Below are positions 35,418 to 44,257 of a DNA stretch of 64,000 nt, one piece after another; within the stretch, counting starts at the first letter, position 1, and the number at the start of each line of letters is the position of its first letter. A program made the translations under genes and the position numbers. The notes under the pieces were generated by a model. The model had not been told where the DNA came from, did not search any database, and saw nothing but the letters and a program-made list of their open reading frames with translations. The stretch lies in NCBI GenBank assembly GCA_016191875.1, contig JACPVG010000001.1, positions 28,482 through 92,481 of the forward strand, in the 5' to 3' direction. This stretch comes from Chloroflexota bacterium. GTDB lineage: Bacteria; Chloroflexota; Anaerolineae; Anaerolineales; UBA11579.

Positions 35418-36428
35418 ATGCGGCCGCTGCCTGCCTCCTACATCGTTGACCCGGCCGTGGCGCGCGCCCTGGAAATGGGCAAACCGGTGGTGGCCCTCGA
35501 AAGCACCGTAATCACCCACGGCCTGCCCCACCCTGAGAACCAGAAGGTGGCAGAAGAGATGGAAGGCGAGGTGCACCGCTTGCATGCCGTGCCGGCCACC
35601 ATCGCCGTGCTGGATGGGCGCGTACGCGTGGGCCTTAATGGCCAGCAGCTGGAACGTTTGGCGCGCGAATCCGCCGAGGCCCGCGAGCGCAGGAAAAACG
35701 TTGAAAAGGGCACGAGCAGCGGCACGCCTACCAGCCTGGAGGCAGGCCGGGAGCCGCGCAAGCTCAGCGCCCGCGACCTGGGCCCGGCCATCGCCCTGCG
35801 CCAATCCGGCGGCACCACCGTGGCGGGCACACTAGCCGTCGCCGCCCAGGCCGGCATCGAGGTTTTCGCCACCGGCGGCATTGGCGGCGTGCACCGCGGC
35901 GCGCCCGCCGATGTCTCGGCCGACCTGCCCCAACTGGCGCGCAGCCCGCTGGTGGTGGTGTGCAGCGGGGCCAAGGCCATCCTTGACCTGCCCGCCACAC
36001 TGGAGGCTCTGGAGACGTTGGGCGTTCCCGTCGTTGGCTACCAGACCGGCGAATTCCCGGCCTTCTATTCGCGCTCGTGCGGTCTGCCGGTGACACACCG
36101 GGCCGAAACGCCTGAACAGGTGGCGCGCATCGCCCGCGCCCACTGGGGGCTTGGGCTCCAAAGCGCCGTGCTGGTCGTGAACCCGCCGCCCGCCGATGTC
36201 GCCCTGCCTTACGACAAGATGGAAGGCATCATTCAGAAAGCCCTGGAAGAGGCCAAAAAGGAAGGCAAGAGCGGCCAGGAAGTGACGCCGTATTTGCTCG
36301 GCAAAGTGAGCGAATTATCCGGCGGGGAGAGCCTGCACACAAACCTGGCGCTCCTGCGCAACAACGCCCGGCTGGCCGCCCAGGTGGCGGGTCAGCTGGC
36401 CCGCCACGGCGGTGAACTACGCGCCTAG
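35418..36428 (+). CDS. psuG: Pseudouridine-5'-phosphate glycosidase
   Basis: 336 residues, about 25 more than E. coli PsuG. Strong family motifs are KPVVALESTVITHGLPHPEN, VPATIAVLDG, ATGGIGGVHRGAP, VVCSGAKAILDLPATLE, GVPVVGYQTGEFPAFYSRS and FLL-like PYLLGKVSELSGGESL. It cleaves the C-C glycosidic bond of pseudouridine 5'-phosphate to uracil and ribose 5-phosphate; the substrate would come from the kinase encoded just upstream. Residues about 91-114 (KNVEKGTSSGTPTSLEAG and following) are an insertion before the KxSxRDL motif. Confidence 0.95.
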   Translation: MRPLPASYIVDPAVARALEMGKPVVALESTVITHGLPHPENQKVAEEMEGEVHRLHAVPATIAVLDGRVRVGLNGQQLERLARESAEARERRKNVEKGTSSGTPTSLEAGREPRKLSARDLGPAIALRQSGGTTVAGTLAVAAQAGIEVFATGGIGGVHRGAPADVSADLPQLARSPLVVVCSGAKAILDLPATLEALETLGVPVVGYQTGEFPAFYSRSCGLPVTHRAETPEQVARIARAHWGLGLQSAVLVVNPPPADVALPYDKMEGIIQKALEEAKKEGKSGQEVTPYLLGKVSELSGGESLHTNLALLRNNARLAAQVAGQLARHGGELRA

Positions 36429-36444
36429 AATCTGAACCCTGGGA

Positions 36445-37761
36445 TCAGAGAACGGCCGTCAACTGGCGCTGCAAGTCTTTGACCTCTTCGAGCGATTCTC
36501 CCAGCACGATGTAGCCCACGCTGCCCTTGAACAACGTGGACGTCAGCAGGAAGATCACCCCACGCTCCTCACCCCCAATGGGATACAACAGGTCACGGAC
36601 GGCTTCCTCCAGCGCCGCCAGGCTGGTGTGCTGGGTGCTGGCTTTGTTCTGGCTCAAGGCCGCCACCTGTTCGCAATAGCCGGGGCCAAATTTGTTCACG
36701 AGGAAATCGTGAGCGAAAGTTCCGCCGGTGCGGCGCGAGTTGATCTCCACGATGTACACGCGGCCGTTGTCATCGACGACCGCGTCGATGTCGAAATAAC
36801 CGGCATAGCCGTAGTTCTGCAGACGCTCGGCGATCTTGGCTCCCATGGCCTCAAAGGCCGGATACCAGGGCGCCTTGTAGAACTTGCCGGCGATCATCAC
36901 CCCGGCAAACCGGCCGGACTCTTCGAAGTGCTGGATGCTCAGATAGGTCAGTTTCGGCTCGCCTTCTTCCAGCCGCGGAACGTAATACTCCAGCGATGGC
37001 GAAAGCCGTTCGCGCGCTTCGATCAGCTGCTCGACGATCGAAAGGTCATTCTGCAGGAAGATGTTTTCGTCCAGCAGGCCGCGGAAATCGGCGGCGCCTT
37101 TCAACTGATTGTAGGGCAGGAAGAGATTGCCCACCCCGCTGCCGCCTTTGTTGGCCTTCACCACGCAGCCGTGGCCGCGTGCCTCGAACCAGGCCACCAT
37201 TCGGGCGGCCTCGGCCAGGTCGTCGGTGATGAAGCCGCGCGGCAAAGGCAATTCCACTTCCAGCCACTGTGGCACCAATGTACGGAAACCCGCCTTGGTG
37301 TCGATGTAGTCCTTGAGCCACAGGTTCTGGCGGTGCGGGCTTTCCGGCATGTGCACGGTCAGACCGTGTTTGCTCCGCAGGGTGTCCGCCAGCGTGTACA
37401 GTTCCTTGGTGCTGGCGTAGGGGATGAGCGTGATGGCCTGCTGCTCGCCGGCATGCCGGACGATCTCAGCCACGAACTCCGGTGAATTGACGATATCCAG
37501 GCTCAGGAACGGGCTGGGAATTTCAGGGAATAGCAGGCGCGTGCCCTCATAACCCCAACGCTGTCTGAGTTGCTCGGCATGCTCCACCCTGGCGGAAGAG
37601 AATACAAGTTTTTCAGGCCCATACCAGAATAGCGCCTGGTCGCCGTTGAAACGGCGCGCCATCAACGTTTCGGGGTTCCCTGAGCGCGACAGGAACTCCC
37701 GAAACGTTTCCAGATAGTTATGGACGACGACGAGCGGCGCCTTGAGGCTGTAAGGTGTCAT
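36445..37761 (-). CDS. ATP-grasp domain protein
   Basis: 438 residues. The N-terminal 160 residues are a Rossmann-like region. The ATP-grasp fold follows with the nucleotide-binding lysine and glycine loop (VVKANKGGSGVGN) and the metal-binding end (YFDIDAVVDDNGRVYIVEINSRRTGG, written here as two segments: YFDIDAVVDDNG and VYIVEINSRRTGG). ATP-grasp ligases join a carboxylate to an amine or thiol through an acyl phosphate. The substrate is unknown. It is the last gene of the minus-strand run that starts with KamA, 11 nt after the HAMP sensor gene. Confidence 0.83.
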   Translation of the reverse strand: MTPYSLKAPLVVVHNYLETFREFLSRSGNPETLMARRFNGDQALFWYGPEKLVFSSARVEHAEQLRQRWGYEGTRLLFPEIPSPFLSLDIVNSPEFVAEIVRHAGEQQAITLIPYASTKELYTLADTLRSKHGLTVHMPESPHRQNLWLKDYIDTKAGFRTLVPQWLEVELPLPRGFITDDLAEAARMVAWFEARGHGCVVKANKGGSGVGNLFLPYNQLKGAADFRGLLDENIFLQNDLSIVEQLIEARERLSPSLEYYVPRLEEGEPKLTYLSIQHFEESGRFAGVMIAGKFYKAPWYPAFEAMGAKIAERLQNYGYAGYFDIDAVVDDNGRVYIVEINSRRTGGTFAHDFLVNKFGPGYCEQVAALSQNKASTQHTSLAALEEAVRDLLYPIGGEERGVIFLLTSTLFKGSVGYIVLGESLEEVKDLQRQLTAVL

Positions 37762-37772
37762 CCCGCTAACGG

Positions 37773-38954
37773 CTACTTGGAGCTTTCCTCGCCTTTTTCA
37801 CCGCCGCGCGTGGTACGCAGGTTGGAAGCGCGCGACTTCAAGTCTTTGAAGAAATCCGACTCGACGATCTCGGCCACTTCGGATTGCTTCTTGACCTCGT
37901 CGATCTCGATCTTCAATTGGGCGACCTGCTGCTTCAGGGATTGCTCGCGCTTGTGGACCTTGTCCACCATGATCTCGAACACCCCGGCCAGCACGCCGAT
38001 TTCGTCCTTCAGGCGCTGGTCGCGCAGGTCGCTGAAGTCCACCGAGTAATCGCCCTCGCCGGTGCGCTCGGCGGCCGCGGTCAGGTCGCGCAGCGGGCGG
38101 GTGAACAGGGTGGTGATGACCGCCAGCAAGCCGAGCATGATCGGGTAGACAACCAGGAAGGCATTGCGCACATCGGTGCGGACGCGTTCGCGCACGGTGT
38201 TCACATAGTCGGCCTGGAAGTCCACCCCCACGGCCGCCACCGGTTCGCCAGCCGCGTTGGTGAGCGGCTGGTACCCAGACGCCCAGCGGCCGAACTGGTC
38301 TCCATACGTCCCGAATTCCCGCAAGGGCAGGATATTGCTCTCGGTCAACCACACACCGAAGGCGGACAATCGTTCCGCCAGCCAAGGAGCAGTCTCTTCG
38401 ATCGAGGCGGCGTAGTTCTTGATATCCTGGACGATCGGATGGTCAACCGCCCGATACGTGCGCTCGGAAAGCCCGATCAGGATGTATCCGGAACGCGAGG
38501 TGTAGTCGTCCATGAACACAAAGGACGCGTCGGGGTCGTAACGCGCCAACAGGTCCACCACCGCGAAGATGTTGTTCTCCTTGTCCCCGCGGATGTACAG
38601 GTACGGCCAGGCGTCTGGTTCAGCCGCGTGAATGCCATCCAGGAAATCCAGGATCTCCACGAAGCGCGGGTCATCGGAGAAACCGTCAGCGTTGGGCTCG
38701 CCCGTAGCGGCCAGGGCCAGCAATTTGTCAAGGTCCACCTTCGCGGCGATGCCTTCCATGGTTTGGGTCAGGTCATCCTGGATCTGGCGCTCGGCGGCCG
38801 CCACAGCGATGCCGGTGAAGCCGTTCAGCGCAATCAGATACGCCAGGCTGAACAGCACCGTGGCGCCAAGCAACACCTTCCAGCGGATGCTCAGGAAGCG
38901 GCCCGCATGCACCTGGGCGTCCCGTTGTTCGGAAACTGAAGCGAGGTTGGTCAT
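37773..38954 (-). CDS. Membrane sensor with extracytoplasmic domain and HAMP, no catalytic output domain
   Basis: 393 residues. TM1 (VLLGATVLFSLAYLIALNGF), an extracellular Cache-like domain (about 50-265), TM2 (NAFLVVYPIMLGLLAVITTLF), a HAMP domain (RPLRDLTAAAERTGEGDYSV) and a coiled coil. It ends without kinase or cyclase. The C-terminal segment IDEVKKQSEVAEIVESDFF is similar to IDEAKRKADLAEITQSEFF at the end of the cyclic-nucleotide-binding protein encoded at 44258, so both may dock on the same partner. GGAGG before the ATG. Confidence 0.82.
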   Translation of the reverse strand: MTNLASVSEQRDAQVHAGRFLSIRWKVLLGATVLFSLAYLIALNGFTGIAVAAAERQIQDDLTQTMEGIAAKVDLDKLLALAATGEPNADGFSDDPRFVEILDFLDGIHAAEPDAWPYLYIRGDKENNIFAVVDLLARYDPDASFVFMDDYTSRSGYILIGLSERTYRAVDHPIVQDIKNYAASIEETAPWLAERLSAFGVWLTESNILPLREFGTYGDQFGRWASGYQPLTNAAGEPVAAVGVDFQADYVNTVRERVRTDVRNAFLVVYPIMLGLLAVITTLFTRPLRDLTAAAERTGEGDYSVDFSDLRDQRLKDEIGVLAGVFEIMVDKVHKREQSLKQQVAQLKIEIDEVKKQSEVAEIVESDFFKDLKSRASNLRTTRGGEKGEESSK

Positions 38955-38990
38955 TCCATCATCCTCCTGAATCGCTGACAGGACAGGTTG

Positions 38991-40328
38991 TCAATCGGTG
39001 AGTTTGTCCAGCAGAGAAGCGTTCGTGTGCCGCTGGCGGCGCTTGAGCCGCCAGTTGAGCATGCTGGTATCGTAGTGGCGGGATAGGTTGAAGGCCGACC
39101 ACAGCGCGAACAGGCCCGCCAGCGCGGCGATGCCCAAATAGTACAGAGAGAAATCCTCGCCGCTGCGCACCCCCAGGGTGACGATGAGCAGCGCCACGAG
39201 CGCGCCGAGGATCGTCCCGGCCGAGTTGAAATACGTCTCGAACATGGTGCTCACGCGGCCGCGCCGTTCTTCCGGCACCAGGCCAAGGAAGGAAGCCCGC
39301 CCCGATTCGTGCACGGTATCGCGCACCAGTTTGACGGCCGCCATGGCCGCTACGGCCACGCCCACACCGGGCACCAGCAGCATCCCCGTCGCGCCGGCAA
39401 CGGCCGCGATCGGGAAGAAATAAAAGGTGCTCTTGATCTGCATCTGCTTGATCAGGTAGCCGGTGACGAACGCCTGCACCAGCAGGGCCGCCAGCGTGAG
39501 CGCCAGGCGGTAGATGCTGAAGAAAGTCTGGTAGGCCGCCTGAGTGATGAACACCTGGTCGGTGACCACCAGGAACCGGAATTCGATGATGGTGTCGGCT
39601 ATGGTCAGCGCCAGGATGGCATACATCAGGTACTTGAAGGCCGGCACGTTGCGCACGAAATCCCAGCCTTCTGAAAGGGTCTCTTTGAGAGACTCGCCCT
39701 TCTGGACCGTCTTGCGGATTTCCACATCCCGCAGGGCGGTGAACAGCACCATAAAGGCGATCATATAGACCGCCACGTTCAGCAGCAGAATCTCTTCCGG
39801 CTTGATCTCCAGGCGCAGGAAAATGGCCGGCGAGAGAGCCGCAATGCCGATGCCAAGCAGTTTACCGATGAAGTTCCAGCCCGAGATGAGCGGGAACAGA
39901 CGTTTGGCCTGGGCGATGTTGAAAATGTCGTTCGCCAGCACCCAGAACACCAGCGGGAACAGCACGAACTGCTGCTCCGAGAGAATGTACATGGCGGCGT
40001 AATTGAGCCAGCTGGGGGCCTTAATCAGGAACATGAACCGCAGCACAATGAACGAGAACGCGAAGATCATCGTGATCCACTGGATGAGCGTGGCGCGGTT
40101 GAACTTGTCGATGATCACCGACTGGAGCGAACCGATGAGCATGATGAGGCCGTAGTCCACGGCCATCACGATCAGGATCTGGTTCACATTGTCCCCGCTC
40201 AGGAAACCGCTGATGCCAACGATGCCCGAGATCTGCATCGCCATGGCGTTAATCATCAGCGCAAAACCCAGCGCCGCCACCAAAGCGCCTTCCTTGCCTT
40301 TGAGTCTGAAGATTTCAAATGCTTTCAT
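38991..40328 (-). CDS. Major-facilitator-type transporter, Npt1/Npt2 nucleotide-translocase-like
   Basis: 445 residues with about twelve helices. A signature such as VKLVRDTVHESGRASFLGLVPEERRGR resembles the region near the last helices of NTT/Npt1-family and related MFS proteins (residues to R-R-G-R shown in part). In free-living bacteria such proteins are not necessarily ATP/ADP exchangers, so the substrate is open. It lies between the MinD-like gene and the HAMP sensor gene on the same strand. The C-terminus is long and basic (NWRLKRRQRHTNASLLDKL). Confidence 0.65.
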   Translation of the reverse strand: MKAFEIFRLKGKEGALVAALGFALMINAMAMQISGIVGISGFLSGDNVNQILIVMAVDYGLIMLIGSLQSVIIDKFNRATLIQWITMIFAFSFIVLRFMFLIKAPSWLNYAAMYILSEQQFVLFPLVFWVLANDIFNIAQAKRLFPLISGWNFIGKLLGIGIAALSPAIFLRLEIKPEEILLLNVAVYMIAFMVLFTALRDVEIRKTVQKGESLKETLSEGWDFVRNVPAFKYLMYAILALTIADTIIEFRFLVVTDQVFITQAAYQTFFSIYRLALTLAALLVQAFVTGYLIKQMQIKSTFYFFPIAAVAGATGMLLVPGVGVAVAAMAAVKLVRDTVHESGRASFLGLVPEERRGRVSTMFETYFNSAGTILGALVALLIVTLGVRSGEDFSLYYLGIAALAGLFALWSAFNLSRHYDTSMLNWRLKRRQRHTNASLLDKLTD

Positions 40329-40422
40329 GGTCTTACTGGCGCTCCCATGGCTGCAGGGTTACGCCCGCCGCCGGACATAGCCGGGCGATGCGGCCGGGCG
40401 TGTGCGGGTTGGCTGCCGGCTC

Positions 40423-41178
40423 TCAGGACAGGATGGCGTCAGCCAGTTCGTTGAGGGCCTTGGTCACCTCGCTGTCGGGGAACTCGAACACGAACAGACT
40501 GCTGCTGCCCAGGATCATCATGTCGTCCGAGTGCGGCATCAGCGCCGCCACTGGGGTCTTGTAGGTCTCTGCCACGGTCTTGCGGATTTGCGCAAAATCG
40601 AAGACCGAGGGCACCTTGTTGACCGCCAGCATCAGGCCATGCACGTCCAGCTTGCGAGCCACCTCGACCGTGACGCTGGTGCCGAGGTAGTCCTGGGTGT
40701 CGGGGCGCAGAATCAGGACGACTTTGTCTGAAATGGCGATGGAAAGCAGGGTTTCTTCGTTCAGCCCCGGGTGGGTGTCGATCAGCAGCGCGTCCAGTTC
40801 CAGCACCTGAATCAACTCCTGAAAGCCGGCATCCAGCAGGCCAACATCGTAGCCTTCCCGTAACACGCGGGCAATCTCGCCCGGGTTCAGGCTGGAGGGG
40901 ATCAGAAATATCTTGCCGTCCACCTTTTCCTTCAACCGGTCGGTGACATCGTAGCTGGCATCGGCGATGCCGCACAGACCCCACAGGTAGTCGTTGAGCG
41001 AGTGCTTGAACTCGCCCTCGTCCAGCCCGAAGATCGCATGGATGCCGGGGGACTGGATATCGGTATCGACCACGCCGACCCGCAGGCCGCGCTGGGCCAG
41101 CAGGGTGGCTAGGTTGGCGGTGGTGTTCGATTTACCCGTGCCGCCGCGGTAGGAATGGACTGAAACGATGATCGACAT
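40423..41178 (-). CDS. MinD/ParA-like ATPase
   Basis: 251 residues. The deviant Walker A is YRGGTGKSNTTANLA, followed by VGVVDTDIQSPGIHAIFGLD (Walker A'), LLIDTHPGLNEETLL (Walker B) and LMLAVNKVPSVFD. The signature first lysine of the KGGxGK motif is an arginine here (RGGTGKSN). The last residues do not form an obvious MinD amphipathic membrane helix. It is not next to minC/minE or parB, so a role in placing the products of neighbouring genes, or in signalling, is more likely than cell division. It is 53 nt after KamA. Confidence 0.85.
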   Translation of the reverse strand: MSIIVSVHSYRGGTGKSNTTANLATLLAQRGLRVGVVDTDIQSPGIHAIFGLDEGEFKHSLNDYLWGLCGIADASYDVTDRLKEKVDGKIFLIPSSLNPGEIARVLREGYDVGLLDAGFQELIQVLELDALLIDTHPGLNEETLLSIAISDKVVLILRPDTQDYLGTSVTVEVARKLDVHGLMLAVNKVPSVFDFAQIRKTVAETYKTPVAALMPHSDDMMILGSSSLFVFEFPDSEVTKALNELADAILS

Positions 41179-41231
41179 ATTTTCCTCACTCCCGAATCAG
41201 GTTTTTCGCTCGTAACGCTGCCGGCGCGGGC

Positions 41232-42503
41232 CTAAGACCCGTCCGGCCTTTCCCGGCGGTGGGTGGTTTCCCAGTCCGCCGGTCTGATGGACCGCGCCCG
41301 TCCCCGCAACAGACCGAAAACACCCTGCTGATTTCCGGGCCGGGCCTGTGCCCGGCAATGGGCGCACTCTTCCGGGTTGTGGGGACGGTAGTCGGCGGGC
41401 TGGGAATAGGCGCTGATAAAGCCCTCGTAATTGCGCAACACCACTCGCTCGTCGCTCATGCTGATGAGATAGTTGGGCTGCACAGGCACCTTGCCGCCGC
41501 CTTCCGGCATGTCCACAACGAAAGTGGGAATAGTATACCCCGAAGTGTGGCCGCGCAAGGCTTCGATGATCTCCACGCCTTTGGCCACCGGCGTGCGGAA
41601 GTGCGCCGCCCCCACCACCAGATCGCATTGGTACAGGTAGTAGGGGCGGACGCGATTGCGCACAAGCCGGTGCACCAGGTCCAACATCACGTTCGGGCAG
41701 TCATTGACCCCGGCCATCAGCACCGATTGGCAGCCAAGCACGATGCCGGCATCCGCCAAGCGGGCGATGGCGGCCTCCAGTTCGGGTGTGAGCTCTTTGG
41801 GGTGGTTGATGTGCAGATTCAGCCACATCGGCTGGAAGCGGCGCAGCGTCGCAATGAGTTCTTCCGTCACCCGTTGGGGCAGGAAGACCGGCACACGCGT
41901 ATTGATGCGCACGATCTCGACATGGGGAATGGCGTTCAGGCGTTCCAGCAAGCCGCCCAGCACCCGGTCGGACAAGACGAGCGGGTCGCCGCCGGAGAGC
42001 AGCACGTCCCGTATCTGCGGTGTACGCTCGATGTAGTCGATCTGGGCCTCGAAATCAACCTGGCCGAAATTCTCGTGCGGGTCGCCCACAATTCGGCTGC
42101 GGGTGCAGAAGCGGCAGTAGGAGGCGCACTGGGTTGTCACGAGCATCAGCACTCGATCGGGATAACGGTGCACCAGGCCGCGAACCGGCGAATGGCTTTC
42201 TTCGTTAAGCGAATCGACCATAACGGCCGGATCCTGGAGGAGTTCCTGCTCAGTAGGCAGCACCTGGCGGCGGATGGGGCAGTTGGGGTCGTGCGGGTCG
42301 ATCAGCGAGGCGAAATAAGGCGTGATGTCCACCCGAAAGAGGCCCTGAACGGACAGGGCTGTCTTTTCGCTGGGCGTCAGGTCAATGAAGGCGTCAAAAT
42401 CGGCGACGGTATTGAGCCGGTTGGCGAGCTGCCACTTCCAATTCGACCAGTCGCCGGGGCTGACCTCCCGCCAGGGAGCAGGCGCGGTTTGTTCCAAACC
42501 CAT
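41232..42503 (-). CDS. kamA: Lysine 2,3-aminomutase (KamA) family radical SAM enzyme
   Basis: 423 residues, the length of clostridial KamA. The radical SAM cluster motif is CASYCRFC (Cys126, 130, 133). The PLP lysine lies in VDMPEGGGKVPVQPNYLIS, and acidic residues expected to hold lysine are present (YLYQCDLVVG, VVDMPEGG). It would convert L-lysine to L-beta-lysine. The length and C-terminal tail (ECAHCRAQARPG) argue against the EF-P enzyme EpmB. The ATG at 42503 has GGAGAG 8 nt upstream; a TATAAT box (minus strand, plus 42611-42616) lies about 110 nt upstream. It heads the operon down to 36445. Confidence 0.9.
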   Translation of the reverse strand: MGLEQTAPAPWREVSPGDWSNWKWQLANRLNTVADFDAFIDLTPSEKTALSVQGLFRVDITPYFASLIDPHDPNCPIRRQVLPTEQELLQDPAVMVDSLNEESHSPVRGLVHRYPDRVLMLVTTQCASYCRFCTRSRIVGDPHENFGQVDFEAQIDYIERTPQIRDVLLSGGDPLVLSDRVLGGLLERLNAIPHVEIVRINTRVPVFLPQRVTEELIATLRRFQPMWLNLHINHPKELTPELEAAIARLADAGIVLGCQSVLMAGVNDCPNVMLDLVHRLVRNRVRPYYLYQCDLVVGAAHFRTPVAKGVEIIEALRGHTSGYTIPTFVVDMPEGGGKVPVQPNYLISMSDERVVLRNYEGFISAYSQPADYRPHNPEECAHCRAQARPGNQQGVFGLLRGRARSIRPADWETTHRRERPDGS

Positions 42504-42968
42504 CAGACGAACTCTCCTCACATATCAGGTCGAGCGCATGCCGGAAATAGTGTCGAATGTGTTTCCGCAGCATCCAACAGGCCAATGGCGATGCTCTCAA
42601 ACTGGTTTCAATTATAGCATTTGAACCCCGGTTAGCGTTTATGTAGTTGGCCGTAAGTGATTAGAAATCGCAGTGCGCCAAAACAGACAACTATTAAAAG
42701 TAGCCTTGGAGGTTCTCTGAGAGCGAACAGGCCAAAACTTGAGGGCGCCCTTGTCCAAAAACTTTCGGTGGACTACTTCATATGCGTGGCGGGTTTTTTG
42801 CATTCACGGTAATTGGCGTGTAGTCTTGCAAAGTCCTCGAAGAAAGGACACTTTGTCTCAACCCATCACGACTAAGGTACTATATATCCTGAGCCTGCAA
42901 GGCAGTCGGGCTCTTGGGAACCGAACGTGCCCACGCACCCGTGCAGCAACCACAAGGATAGAGCCGCC
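42504..42968. other. 465-nt divergent intergenic region between kamA and the TolB-like gene
   Basis: No convincing protein gene; the 77-codon frame at 42739-42972 has no recognisable features. The region holds a minus-strand TATAAT (plus 42611-42616) serving kamA, the ~134-nt structured element at 42644-42778, and near the right end a possible plus-strand promoter (TTGTCT at 42853, TACTAT at 42878) serving the TolB-like gene. Confidence 0.7.
42644..42778. repeat. Dispersed ~134-nt structured intergenic element, copy A
   Basis: Shares AGTTGGCCGTAAG, CAAC(T/C)ATTAAA, AG(T/C)AGCC and TTTCGGTGG(A/G)CTACT, in the same order and almost the same spacing, with copy B at 50971-51104. Each copy can fold into two consecutive closing stems: here TAGTTG/CAACTA (42644-42649 with 42688-42693) and AAGTAG/CTACTT (42698-42703 with 42773-42778). 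Strand of function, if any, is unknown. Confidence 0.6.
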
Positions 42969-44126
42969 GTGACAATGACACATCTCGCCGCCAAGCGCAA
43001 GTCTCTTGCCCGTTTACTCTTCTTCCTGGCGGCCATGCTGGTCCTGGCGGCCTGCACCCTGCCCGGCGGGGGTCTTACCGGCGGCGCGGGCATCATCCTG
43101 GACGGCGAGACCCTCACGCCTTCGCTGACGCCCACAGAAACATTCACGCCGACGCCCGTTTTCACGCCCACCCCCACGCCCTACCCCAACCCATCCGGCT
43201 ACATCGCTTTTGTCTCCAACCGCACCGGGGATAACGACATCTTCCTGCTGCGGCCGGAACGCGGCGAAGTACGCAACCTGACCAATTCTCCCGGCGATGA
43301 CCAGCAGCCGGTCTGGGCGCCCAACGGCAACTACCTGGCCTTCGCCTCGAACCGGGATGGCAACTTCAACATCTTCACCATCCACCGCGATGGCGGCCAG
43401 TTGCTGCGCATCACCGACGACGAGAGCAACGACAACAACCCGGCCTGGGCGCCGGATGGCGTGCGCATCGCCTTCGAATCGTTCCGGGACGGCAACTGGG
43501 AGATCTATACCATCTTCAGCGACGGCACCAACCTGCGGCGCATCACCAACGACCCGGCGGGCGACACCCACCCGGTCTGGGCGCCCTTCAGCGGCCTGCT
43601 GGCTTTCGTCTCCAACCGCAGCGGCAACGCCGATATCTACACGGTGGCCGGCGACGGGAGCGGATTGCGCCAGCTGACCGACAACCCGGCGGCGGATGGC
43701 GACCCGGTATGGTCGCCGGATGGCCGGCGCATCGCCTTTCGTTCGTGGCGCAACGGCAACGCCGACATCTATGTGATGAACGCCGATGGCAGCGGGGTAC
43801 TACAGATCACCGACATGCTCTCGGATGAAGGCATCCCGGTCTGGTCGCCGGATGGCCGCCAGCTGGCGTTCCGCTCGGAATACGACGGCGATTGGGAGAT
43901 CTACGTGGCAAACGCCGACGGCAGCGGCCTGACCCAGCTGACATTCAATATCGGCTTCGACGGCGACCCTTCCTGGTCTGCCAATGGTCTGCATCTGGCC
44001 TACCAATCTGACCTCAACGGGAACCCGGAGATCTTCGCCGCCAATCTGGATGGCAGCGGCTTCCACCTGCTCACCACACAGGACCCCGGCTTCGACGGAT
44101 TCCCGGTCTGGTGGCCGATTCCATAA
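42969..44126 (+). CDS. TolB-like beta-propeller lipoprotein
   Basis: About 385 residues. A signal peptide with lipobox VLAAC is followed by a Thr/Pro-rich linker (TPTETFTPTPVFTPTPTP). About seven repeats of the TolB/WD40-like PD40 type follow, each with variants of PVWSPDGRRIAFRS and a GNxDIYxxxxDGSGLxQLT phrase. It should form a single propeller outside the cell, probably for protein or ligand binding. Start GTG at 42969 (AAGGA about 10 nt upstream) or ATG at 42975; the frame opens at 42927. Confidence 0.88.
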   Translation: MTMTHLAAKRKSLARLLFFLAAMLVLAACTLPGGGLTGGAGIILDGETLTPSLTPTETFTPTPVFTPTPTPYPNPSGYIAFVSNRTGDNDIFLLRPERGEVRNLTNSPGDDQQPVWAPNGNYLAFASNRDGNFNIFTIHRDGGQLLRITDDESNDNNPAWAPDGVRIAFESFRDGNWEIYTIFSDGTNLRRITNDPAGDTHPVWAPFSGLLAFVSNRSGNADIYTVAGDGSGLRQLTDNPAADGDPVWSPDGRRIAFRSWRNGNADIYVMNADGSGVLQITDMLSDEGIPVWSPDGRQLAFRSEYDGDWEIYVANADGSGLTQLTFNIGFDGDPSWSANGLHLAYQSDLNGNPEIFAANLDGSGFHLLTTQDPGFDGFPVWWPIP

Positions 44127-44177
44127 TCCTCAAGGAGGGTGGGCTGGTCATCCCATCCGCCAAACGCACAGGAAAAA

Positions 44178-44199
44178 GGGGCGCTGCATGCAGCCCCCC
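44178..44199. terminator. Hairpin between the convergent TolB-like and cNMP-binding genes
   Basis: GGGG, one unpaired C, then GCTGCATGCAGC followed by CCCC: a short-loop hairpin in the 131-nt convergent gap, of the same general kind as those at 4698 and 60741. Confidence 0.45.
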
Positions 44200-44257
44200 T
44201 ACGACATAGGCAGGAAATTTGGATTGTGCCGAGGATTCAGGCCAATCCAGGGCCGCT

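Noticed and set aside
41232..42503. EF-P lysine aminomutase EpmB instead of KamA
   Set aside because: EpmB is shorter (about 340 residues) and linked to efp/epmA; this protein has the full KamA length and probable lysine-binding acids.
42644..42778. Known riboswitch (lysine, glycine, TPP, SAM) upstream of kamA or the TolB-like gene
   Set aside because: None of the conserved cores I know could be matched, and the other copy lies upstream of unrelated genes.
42739..42972. 77-codon frame upstream of the TolB-like gene
   Set aside because: It covers part of the structured element and a likely promoter, has no family features and runs into the next gene's start.
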